Assembly: GCF_000143085.1 (NCBI RefSeq)
Contig: NC_014315.1
Span: 558,001-622,000 of the forward strand
Length of the DNA: 64,000 nucleotides
Direction: 5' to 3'
DNA from: Nitrosococcus watsonii C-113
GTDB taxonomy: Bacteria; Pseudomonadota; Gammaproteobacteria; Nitrosococcales; Nitrosococcaceae
Positions within the stretch are counted from its first letter, which is position 1, and each line of letters opens with the position of its first letter. Of the stretch, positions 52,343 through 59,451 are shown piece by piece. The notes beneath the pieces are model-generated. The model saw only the letters and a list, made by a program, of their open reading frames with translations, searched no databases and was not told where the DNA came from. A program made the position numbers and the translations under genes.

Positions 52343-53281
52343 TTGATAAGTATGCGGAACACGGCGGAGCCTTTTATTACCTGGTATCTGACCGACGGTA
52401 AACCTGGACATGAAAATCAAAGTTTAGGGTTGTTGGGCGCACTGGCTCGCTATGTACCCGTGCAAGCCCATGGGATACCGGTATCTTCTGGGTTGGTAAC
52501 CATTGGATGGTGGGCCTTGAAAGTTTTCCCGCCCGCCAAGGATCTCCCTAATCCGCATCTTATCATTGGCGCGGGTCATGGAACCCATCTACCGCTGCTT
52601 GCGGCGCGCCGTGCTCGTGGCGGGCGGACGGTGGTGTTAATGCGCCCTAGCGTGCCCTCTTCCTGGTATGACCTATGTTTAATTCCCGAACATGACGGGA
52701 TAGAAGCCGAAGCCAATGTGGTGCTTACCCGGGGAGTGCTTAACAGGATAGCCTCAGGAGGTATTCATGATCCGGGCCGAGGATTAATCCTTCTAGGGGG
52801 GCCCTCGCGCCATTATAATTGGGACCCTCAAAGTATTTTATGGCAGGTACAAAGTCTGTTGAAACAAGAGAAGAAGACGTATCAGTGGGTGCTGAGCACC
52901 TCACGGCGGACGCCTACCTCCATGCTCGCGGCACTCCGAAATTTGCGATTTTCGAACTTGCAAGTATTTGCCGGGGAAACAACTCCACCTGGTTGGATCA
53001 CGGAACAATTGGCCCTTGCGGGGCGAGTATGGGTGTCGGAGGACAGTGTTTCCATGGTTTATGAGGCGCTTACTTGTGGAGCGGCAGTAGGCGTTCTTAA
53101 CGTGCCTTGCAAGACTTGGGGCCGGGTAGTACGGGGCCTGGACAGCCTTGCTGAGAAGGGAGTCGTGACGACTTTTACCGCTTGGCGCCAAGGTCAAAAA
53201 TTAGTGCCACCCCGGCAACAATTTAATGAGGCTGATCGCTGTGCCCGGCTCCTCGTGGAACGATGGCTCAGCAGCCCCTAA
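52343..53281 (+). CDS. ELM1-like (DUF1022) glycosyltransferase-fold protein
   Basis: This 312-residue protein matches the ELM1/DUF1022 family: WYLTDGKPGHENQSLGLLGAL near the start, then HLIIGAGHGTHLPLLAARRARGG and LLGGPSRHYNWD, with a C-terminal VSEDSVSMVYEALTCGAAVG. These proteins have a GT-B-like fold; in bacteria they often sit with cell-surface glycan genes, as here. TTG 52343 has AGAGGG six to seven bases upstream; ATG 52352 is the alternative. Its end overlaps the next gene by 19 bases. Confidence 0.82.
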   Translation: MISMRNTAEPFITWYLTDGKPGHENQSLGLLGALARYVPVQAHGIPVSSGLVTIGWWALKVFPPAKDLPNPHLIIGAGHGTHLPLLAARRARGGRTVVLMRPSVPSSWYDLCLIPEHDGIEAEANVVLTRGVLNRIASGGIHDPGRGLILLGGPSRHYNWDPQSILWQVQSLLKQEKKTYQWVLSTSRRTPTSMLAALRNLRFSNLQVFAGETTPPGWITEQLALAGRVWVSEDSVSMVYEALTCGAAVGVLNVPCKTWGRVVRGLDSLAEKGVVTTFTAWRQGQKLVPPRQQFNEADRCARLLVERWLSSP

Positions 53282-54387
53282 CTGTATTACAGGTTTTGCC
53301 TGCCTTAGAGTCAGGGGGCGTGGAACAGGGTGTTTTGGAGCTCGGCGCGGAGCTGGTTCAGCAAGGGCATCGTTCCCTCATCATCTCGGCAGGCGGGTAT
53401 CTGGCCGCAGCACTCAAACGCGGGGGGAGCGAGCATTACACTTGGCCTATCGGTGCTAAATCTCCTTGGACTTTAGGCTTAGTCCTTCGGTTGCGGCGTT
53501 TTCTTTCCGAACAGCAAGTAGATATCCTCCACGCTCATTCCCGGGTGCCTGCTTGGATAGCTTGGTTAGCCTGGCGGAAGATGCCTGAGTCAATCCGGCC
53601 GCGCTTTGTGACTACCGTGCATGGCCTCTATTCAGTGAATCGGTACAGCCGTATCATGACTCGGGGAGAAAAAGTCATTACCGTATCCGAAAGCGCGCGT
53701 CAGTATGTGCTGGAAAATTATCCTGAAGTCAGGCTGGAGCAGCTTATGGTAATCCCTTGGGGGGTTGATCCTGAACTGTATCCCTATGGGTATCAACCAA
53801 GCAGGGAATGGCTTGCCCGCTGGGAGAGGGCCTATCCTCAGCTCCAGGGAAAAAAGATTCTCATCTTGCCAGGCCGTTTGACCCGCCTTAAGGGGCACCA
53901 GGATTTTATTGAACTTATTGGACGGCTGCGGGAGAGGGGATGTCCCGTCCATGGTTTAATTGTCGGGGGCGAGGACCCTCGGCGGCGGCGTTATGCGGAT
54001 GAAATAAGGCAGCAGATTGACCACAAAGGGCTCCAAGGAGCGGTGACTTTTACGGGCCACCGCGGTGATTTACGGGAAATCTATGCCATCTCGGATCTGG
54101 TGCTTTCGCTTTCCAAAAAACCCGAATCCTTTGGCCGTACCGTACTGGAAGCCCTGAGTCTGGGAGTACCCGTCATTGGCTACGATCATGGGGGCGTGGG
54201 GGAGGTGCTAGGGCAGTTGTTTCCGGAGGGACGCGTTCCTGTAGCCAACCTAAACAGCTTATCTGAGCGGATTGCCCAGTTTATAAAGGTGCCGCCAAAG
54301 GTCCCAAGGCAGCAGTGCTACACTTTGCAGCGTATGTTAGCGCAAACTCTACAATGTTATCGTACGCTATACGGGTCTACCCTCTAG
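53263..54387 (+). CDS. Glycosyltransferase family 4
   Basis: This 374-residue enzyme has the two Rossmann domains of GT-B transferases. The acceptor side begins VLQVLPALESGGVEQGVLEL. The donor side has GRLTRLKGHQDFIELIGRL, GHRGDLREIYAISDLVLSLS and the conserved KPESFGRTVLEALSLGVPVI with the paired Glu. It probably adds sugars to lipopolysaccharide core or a related surface glycan; donor and acceptor cannot be read. It overlaps the ELM1-like gene, pointing to coupling. Confidence 0.9.
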   Translation: MAQQPLTVLQVLPALESGGVEQGVLELGAELVQQGHRSLIISAGGYLAAALKRGGSEHYTWPIGAKSPWTLGLVLRLRRFLSEQQVDILHAHSRVPAWIAWLAWRKMPESIRPRFVTTVHGLYSVNRYSRIMTRGEKVITVSESARQYVLENYPEVRLEQLMVIPWGVDPELYPYGYQPSREWLARWERAYPQLQGKKILILPGRLTRLKGHQDFIELIGRLRERGCPVHGLIVGGEDPRRRRYADEIRQQIDHKGLQGAVTFTGHRGDLREIYAISDLVLSLSKKPESFGRTVLEALSLGVPVIGYDHGGVGEVLGQLFPEGRVPVANLNSLSERIAQFIKVPPKVPRQQCYTLQRMLAQTLQCYRTLYGSTL

Positions 54388-54448
54388 CCTTTTGCGCTTG
54401 GGCTAAGGGCTGCCCTAGGGGATGCCAGCAGCTGCTTGATGCCGCAGG

Positions 54449-55465
54449 ATGGTAATGCCCATGCGATCCCCGTCCCGGAAGGGTGTTTTAGTCATCCAAC
54501 CGTTGCCTGGGATTGGCGATATGATCTGGCATTTGCCCATCCTCCATGCTATTGCCGCGGCATCACCGGAGGGCTGCGTGACCGTGTTAACTAAGCCCCG
54601 CAGTCAAGCAGATCGCTTACTTAAGGCAGACCCCTCTATTCAGCAGGTGCTCTGGCTAGAACGTAATCCCGGCCAGCATGATGGCTTGCTAGGTCTAGGA
54701 CGTTTGGTGAAGCTTTTGCGGCGGCAGTCTTTCCGTCAAGTATGGGTATTACATGGAAGCTCGCGTTATGCTCTTACTTGTTGGCTGGCTGGAATCCCTG
54801 AACGGATTGGCTATGGACGCGGGCTGCAAAGATATTTTTTCAATCATTTAGCCAGCTTGCCGCCGACCCAAACCCACGGTCATCCTCTAGAATTAGCGGC
54901 TCGCTTGCTGAAGCTCACTCATATTCCCCCCATAGAAGAAGAACCCCGCTTGGTGATTGATCCCTTGGCGCAACGGATAGTGGCTGGTCGCTACCAAAAG
55001 CTTCCACAGCCATGGATTGCGCTGGGTATTGGCAGCAGCGAGCCTTATAAACAATGGGGCGAAGCGAATTTTATTCAGTTGGCCCGGCATCTTAGCGAGA
55101 GCGGAGGTTCTATTCTGGTAATAGGCGGCACAGCGGAGCAAGCGATGGGGCAGCGCATTAGTGCCCAAGTGGGCCAATGGGGAATCCCTATGGGAGAGGC
55201 GCTTAATCTACCTTTGGAGGAAACAGCCGCTTTACTAGCAATGTGTACCCTGTATGTGGGTAATGATACCGGGGTCTTAAATATGGCGGCAGCCGTGGAG
55301 ACCCCCGCTTGGGGACTGTTTGGGGCTTCGCCTCCCTTGCATCATTCCCGCTATATCCACTGTCTTGTCCCTCCGCCAGGAGGTATCGGTATGGAAGCTA
55401 TGACCCCTGCCTATGTGGTGGCTGAATTGCGTAACAGCGGAGTAATCCATGGTGGTTTTGCATAG
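54449..55465 (+). CDS. Glycosyltransferase family 9 (heptosyltransferase-like)
   Basis: This 338-residue enzyme starts with GVLVIQPLPGIGDMIWHLPIL, the GT9 opening with the catalytic Asp. The C-terminal nucleotide-binding part has GIGSSEPYKQW, ILVIGGTAEQAMGQ and YVGNDTGVLNMAAAVETPAWGLFG. GT9 enzymes add heptose, or occasionally other sugars, to the LPS inner core. It overlaps the O-antigen ligase gene by 17 bases. Confidence 0.9.
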   Translation: MVMPMRSPSRKGVLVIQPLPGIGDMIWHLPILHAIAAASPEGCVTVLTKPRSQADRLLKADPSIQQVLWLERNPGQHDGLLGLGRLVKLLRRQSFRQVWVLHGSSRYALTCWLAGIPERIGYGRGLQRYFFNHLASLPPTQTHGHPLELAARLLKLTHIPPIEEEPRLVIDPLAQRIVAGRYQKLPQPWIALGIGSSEPYKQWGEANFIQLARHLSESGGSILVIGGTAEQAMGQRISAQVGQWGIPMGEALNLPLEETAALLAMCTLYVGNDTGVLNMAAAVETPAWGLFGASPPLHHSRYIHCLVPPPGGIGMEAMTPAYVVAELRNSGVIHGGFA

Positions 55466-56657
55466 ACGGTTACAGCGCGCTTTTTTTTCTTGGGGATGGT
55501 TATTGCCTGCCGTTTTGCCTGTTGCTCAGGTATTAGGGAGAGCAGTATTTAGCATTTTGATCGTGCTTTATTTTTTATGGGGAACGCTTAGTTTATATGG
55601 CCAGCAAAAAAGTATAGAGCGCCCCGTATTAGGGTTATTTGTTGGCTTGCTGTTAGCCTTCCTCATGAGTATTCCGGGGGCTGAGGATGTGGGAAGAGCA
55701 TGGCACAAATGGCTTAAATTTCTGGTCTATTCCATGAGTTTCGTATTCACTTTAGTGGCTTTGCAGCAAGCGCAAGAGAACTTTGAGCGTCTTTGCCGAG
55801 CTTTTGCTCTGGCGGGGGTGGGGTTATTGGTAGTGCTTTACTTGCATTTAGCCTATGTGTTGTGGAGCAGCGTAGAATTCGATCCTGCCCAGCAACTTAA
55901 GGAAGACGATCTCCCGTTTTTGCTGCCCTTTCTTCTCCATGGGCTGTTGCAGGCGGAGTCTAGAAAATACCGCGCTTTGCTAGGCGCTGCCTTGTTGTCA
56001 GGGGTATTATTTTATACCGTGTTGTCCGAGGGCAGGGCAGCATTATTAGCGCTGGCGGTTGCGCTCGTGTGCTATGGAGCACTCGTGATGGGATGGCGCC
56101 TGAGGAATTTGTTATTACCAGCAATGTTAGCAGCCGTTGCGCTCATAGGTATGATGACCGTGCTCCATGTGGAGTCTCCGGAAAAAGATAAAGAAACATG
56201 GACTGAAATTGTGGACCGAATCAGTAGTGGGCGGACCGTGCTTTGGCGTCAGGCTTTTGTTTACCCGCCTGAGTCAGTGATAACCGGGACAGGAATGGGC
56301 AATGCTCGTTATGCTGAAGAGGCATTGACTATGGGCGAGCAGGGACAAGTCCGCCATTTTCATAATTTGTTTATCGATGTTTGGTATGAAACGGGACTGC
56401 TTGGCTTGACCGCCATGACGGGATGGCTCTTATTTATGCTATTCAGAGGGTGGCGGGATTGGCGAAAATCAGCCGCTGAGCATCGACGACAGATCGGGTT
56501 GTTGCTCTCTGCTAGCGCGGCTATTCTTACCGCTGCCCAGCTAGGGCCATCCTATGCTTCCAGTTTGGTCGGCGTGTACCTGATGGTGTTTTTTGCCGCG
56601 TTAACGGACTGCCATGAAAAAATACAAAGGGCATTGTTTACGCTGGGGAAGCAATAA
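55449..56657 (+). CDS. O-antigen ligase family protein (WaaL/Wzy_C)
   Basis: This 402-residue integral membrane protein shows about ten to twelve hydrophobic segments. A long periplasmic loop (about 240-300: ESPEKDKETWTEIVDRISSGRTVLWRQAF) is followed by GTGMGNARY and the Wzy_C-type HFHNLFIDVWYETGLLGL. The motif GRAALLALAVAL has the conserved Arg. It ligates O-antigen to lipid A core at the periplasmic face, or polymerises a glycan. Ligase is preferred because it ends a GT cluster with GT9. Confidence 0.83.
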   Translation: MVVLHRRLQRAFFSWGWLLPAVLPVAQVLGRAVFSILIVLYFLWGTLSLYGQQKSIERPVLGLFVGLLLAFLMSIPGAEDVGRAWHKWLKFLVYSMSFVFTLVALQQAQENFERLCRAFALAGVGLLVVLYLHLAYVLWSSVEFDPAQQLKEDDLPFLLPFLLHGLLQAESRKYRALLGAALLSGVLFYTVLSEGRAALLALAVALVCYGALVMGWRLRNLLLPAMLAAVALIGMMTVLHVESPEKDKETWTEIVDRISSGRTVLWRQAFVYPPESVITGTGMGNARYAEEALTMGEQGQVRHFHNLFIDVWYETGLLGLTAMTGWLLFMLFRGWRDWRKSAAEHRRQIGLLLSASAAILTAAQLGPSYASSLVGVYLMVFFAALTDCHEKIQRALFTLGKQ

Positions 56658-57045
56658 CCGCTAGCATTTTCCGATTATAAAAAAGCTTTTCACGAATTCC
56701 CAGCCCTTTCTCTATAACGACCTGCGCTTTGTATTAATGCGCAAGCCGTCGCCATCAAGTTTTGGTGACAAGAGCAACGATTTTTTATTTTTGCAAGCAT
56801 GCCTCAATAAATTGAGCTACCGTTTTAATCGCCGCTTTTAGGAATCGCAACCGCCCTCCCACCTACCCAGCCTCCGCGTTGAACGTGTGCCACCGCCATT
56901 GCCCTAGGTTGAGAAATTCGCGAGCCGTATCGTTCTCAATTTTCTCTTATAGACTTCCTGCTTTAGGTGATTAAAGTTTGCTGGCAAGGAGGCGAAATTA
57001 ATGGAAACTAGCGCACCATTTTTGATATTCCGGTAGATAATGCTG

Positions 57046-57172
57046 CAGGCAAACTCGCCTGAATTTTAAGTTGATATCAAGCTATCAAAGCAAATTTGCC
57101 TAAAAATAAAGTTATCATGGCAAAAATGCCTAATTTACTAGCTAATATCAACTTATCAGGGTGTATATGCCT
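57046..57172. repeat. Series of four dyad-symmetric GGCA..TGCC-type repeats
   Basis: Four sites share a core: CAGGCAAACTCGCCTG (57046-57061), GCAAATTTGC (57090-57099), GGCAAAAATGCC (57119-57130) and a weaker GGGTGTATATGCC (57159-57171). Three are preceded by TATCA (57084, 57114, 57154). Spacing is 30-40 bp. The look is that of operator- or iteron-like repeats. Confidence 0.5.
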
Positions 57173-57180
57173 GAGAATAA

Positions 57181-57211
57181 GTTGTTCGCGCCGCTGCGCG
57201 GCGCGAACAAC
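57181..57211. repeat. Perfect palindrome with 14-bp arms
   Basis: GTTGTTCGCGCCGC (57181-57194) and GCGGCGCGAACAAC (57198-57211) are exactly complementary around a 3-base loop. No T-run follows on either side. It immediately follows the dyad repeats and precedes the cassette by about 80 bp. Confidence 0.8.
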
Positions 57212-57310
57212 CGTTCGACTGGCAGAACCCCCTGCATAATCAGACGCCGTGCGCCTATGTATGCAGGAGAACCCGCCCGTCAACTCCCCGATTAGGTGAC
57301 AAGGGGAAAC

Positions 57311-58030
57311 ATGCGTAATTCCACGAAATTAGTCTTTACCTTCTTGCTGTTTGTTATTCCTGCGAGTGTATACTCGGCTCCAGAAAATTCACACATTCTA
57401 GGCAATAACTGGTATTGCAATGATGGTTACAAAAAACAAACAGATGACTGTATAAAATTGGATATACCAAAGAATGCTCATGTATTAGGAAACAACTGGT
57501 ACTGCAATGATGGATATAAAAAGCAAAGCGGCAAATGCGTAGAAATGACTTCATCGGAAATAGAGGCTTTAAAAAGCGCAAGGGAAAAACAAAGAGCCTC
57601 GATGTCCGATGGCACAGTTGCTTATCAGACTAAAATTGATTCTGATTCAGGAGACATTATAAAGTTTGAGAACGGGGCTATTCTTGAAGTTTCCAGCTAC
57701 TTTGGCTATCTAGGTTATCGAAAAAATGCTGTTTTATATGGGAATGGACATCGCTGCCGTATTTGGATTGCTAGCAAAAAGTCATATAAGTGCGATTTGC
57801 TTAAGGCTCCAGAAGGAAAAGGAGAGCCAGCGAAAGAAGTACATATCTCCGAAGTGAAAGGTAACGGAACAATCCTTATTATGTTGGATGGCAGTATGTA
57901 TGAAGTGGACTCTATTGATGAAATCCACACATCTCTCTGGCTTGGGATCTCTGATGGGCTGCTAATAGATGGAACAACATTGATTAACTTTGATTCGGAT
58001 GAGCCTGTCACTGTATATCAGATTAGATGA
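57311..58030 (+). CDS. Secreted Cys-repeat protein in an integron-like gene cassette
   Basis: This 239-residue protein has a signal peptide (about 1-22, ending VYSAP). Two near-identical repeats follow: HILGNNWYCNDGYKKQTDDC (about 29-48) and HVLGNNWYCNDGYKKQSGKC (about 57-76), each with two cysteines. A beta-rich C-terminal domain of unknown type covers about 100-239. The NxW.C..GY..... C repeat appears in exported proteins of unknown function. ATG 57311 has AAGGGG at 57301-57306. The gene is AT-rich compared with neighbours and stops 11 bp before an attC-like site. Confidence 0.8.
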   Translation: MRNSTKLVFTFLLFVIPASVYSAPENSHILGNNWYCNDGYKKQTDDCIKLDIPKNAHVLGNNWYCNDGYKKQSGKCVEMTSSEIEALKSAREKQRASMSDGTVAYQTKIDSDSGDIIKFENGAILEVSSYFGYLGYRKNAVLYGNGHRCRIWIASKKSYKCDLLKAPEGKGEPAKEVHISEVKGNGTILIMLDGSMYEVDSIDEIHTSLWLGISDGLLIDGTTLINFDSDEPVTVYQIR

Positions 58031-58040
58031 AACATTTGTC

Positions 58041-58127
58041 ACCTAACAAACACATGCACTCGGACAGTAAAAAGCAGAGCGAGGAACGAGCATCGCTTTT
58101 TACTGCCGGTGATGTGAGGCGTTATGT
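58041..58127 (+). repeat. attC-like integron recombination site (59-be)
   Basis: The 87-bp site has R'' ACCTAAC (58041-58047) and R' GTTATGT beginning at 58121. TAAC pairs with GTTA, CACAT (58051-58055) with ATGTG (58112-58116), and CGG with CCG around an extrahelical A at 58064. CAGTAAAAAGC (58065-58075) pairs with GCTTTTTACTG (58095-58105). This imperfect-stem layout with a bulged base matches attC sites. The position 11 bp after a stop codon also fits. R' departs from GTTRRRY at one base. No intI gene is in the window. Confidence 0.75.
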
Positions 58128-58128
58128 T

Positions 58129-58850
58129 TCACGGAGAGTGAATAATCGGCATTGAGTCTCTAATTCCATTCGGTTTGCATAAAGCATCCGGTGAGCTTGT
58201 AGATGTAGCAAGCGTTCCCAGGGGAAGTGGATGTGGATGCACCTGCCCTTCATGCGAAACGCCTCTGGTGGCTTGCCTCTCGGCGCGTAACCCCTTTCGC
58301 GCTGGCAGTCATTGCGCAATCCGGTTTCATCTCCCCAGTACATCTCTGCCGCCTCCTCCTTCGCTTTCATCTGAATGGCAGGGTATTCTTCATCCAGCCA
58401 TTTCTGCACGCGTGCCGGTTGTTGTTCGTAGGCCCGTTTCACCGGCTTCTGCGGCGTTCCCCCCCCCCCCCACCGCTTGAGGTAAGGCCCCACGGTTCGA
58501 ATGGGTAACACCATTCCCACTTTCTCTTTGACCAACTCCCCACCGACTCTCTGGTCCAGAGCGCATAGGGCATCTTCAGCTCATCCGGCGTCTTGTCCAG
58601 GAGCAGCTTTTGGATCTCGCGCTCCTGATCTGGCTCCAGTCTGTGCCCACTGCCTTCACAGCGACCGCGCACCTTCAGCTTCAGCGACTCTGCTCCCCCG
58701 TGTTTCATAGGCCTTCAGCCAACGACCAACCGTATCAGCATGTACGCCGACAATCTCTCCGATCTGCGACCGCCTCGAAGCTTAACCGCTTGACGCCGCT
58801 TTTCCTCTACCGCCGATAACGCCAGCCTACGTGCATCAATACCTTCCATG
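58129..58850 (-). pseudogene. IS630-family transposase remnant
   Basis: From ATG 58850 on the minus strand the N-terminal part (ALSAVEEKRRQAVKLRGG, then LKVRGRCEGSGHRLEPDQER, LLLDKTPDELKMPYALWTRE) is split by frameshifts. The central part PIRTVGPYLKRWG runs into a 13-base C tract (58459-58471) and resumes as TPQKPVKRAYEQQPARVQKW with YWGDETGLRNDCQ, the DDE Asp region. The match fades after GYAPRGKPP near 58250. The C-terminal catalytic part is lost. The remnant abuts the attC-like site. Confidence 0.8.
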
Positions 58851-59014
58851 CACAAATTATAACAGTTCTATTTCGTGACCGGGTTAATAGCTAAATTGCT
58901 TTCATCAAGTATTACCTGAATTCTAGTGCTTTCTTTTCGTTGATTCGTTGCATCAGATGTGATTTGGTGGCCCTTCCGATTGTAAGGTTGAGTTGCGGTA
59001 GCGAGGACTTAATA

Positions 59015-59443
59015 TTGGGTTTTCCAGCTAATTCAGATCTTTGGACCCTCTTTGGTAGTAGTTTTCTGGCGGCAACGTTGCTGCCAGGAGGCTCGGAAGT
59101 GGTGTTTGCTCTATTGGTGTCCCAGGAGATTTATTCTCCTTCGATGCTGATTGGGATTGCGACCCTTGGCAATACCTTGGGGGGCATGGTGACCCTGGGG
59201 ATGGGATGGCTAGTGGCGCGGCGTTATCCCCTGCGGGTGCTGGCGCGGCCTTCCCACCGGCGAGCTTATCGGTGGCTGCGTCGATATGGTGCTGTTGGTT
59301 TGCTTGGGGCTTGGATGCCGATTATTGGCGATCCCTTGTGCTTTGTTGCTGGCTGGTTGCGTTTAAATGTGTTGTTGGGGCTAGTTTTTATGGCCGTGGG
59401 TAAAGGTGCCCGTTACGCGGCATTATGGAATGTAATGGGTTGA
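59015..59443 (+). CDS. yqaA: YqaA-type membrane protein (SNARE-associated/DedA-like family)
   Basis: This 142-residue membrane protein matches E. coli YqaA in length and sequence pattern: FGSSFLAATLLPGGSEVVFALLV near the start, TLGNTLGGMVTLGMG, then RRYGAVGLLGAWMPIIGDPLCFVAGWLRL. Four hydrophobic segments are visible. I chose TTG 59015, with GAGGA at 59003-59007, because it gives the family N-terminus; the frame is open to 58940. The DedA-like family is thought to act in lipid transport or envelope homeostasis; YqaA's own role is unknown. Confidence 0.85.
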   Translation: MGFPANSDLWTLFGSSFLAATLLPGGSEVVFALLVSQEIYSPSMLIGIATLGNTLGGMVTLGMGWLVARRYPLRVLARPSHRRAYRWLRRYGAVGLLGAWMPIIGDPLCFVAGWLRLNVLLGLVFMAVGKGARYAALWNVMG

Positions 59444-59451
59444 AAATGAGC

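Larger units (their letters stand above)
56658..57310. other. 653-bp gene-free stretch with dyad repeats before the integron-like cassette
   Basis: No intact gene is visible. On the minus strand near 56798-56860 a short open frame ends RFLKAAIKTVAQFIEACLQK, which may be the tail of a lost gene. From 57046 it holds dyad-symmetric repeats, then a perfect palindrome (57181-57211) and an 8-bp inverted repeat CCTGCATA/TATGCAGG (about 57232-57268). The sequence is more AT-rich than the preceding operon. It could contain remnants of an earlier insertion. Confidence 0.5.

Noticed and set aside
56798-56860. A short minus-strand gene tail (RFLKAAIKTVAQFIEACLQK)
   Set aside because: There is no start, no ribosome site and no recognisable family; it could be chance, so it is only mentioned in the gap description.
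57181-57211. A second attC site
   Set aside because: The stem is perfect with no extrahelical base and lacks RYYYAAC/GTTRRRY ends, so it does not meet attC structure.
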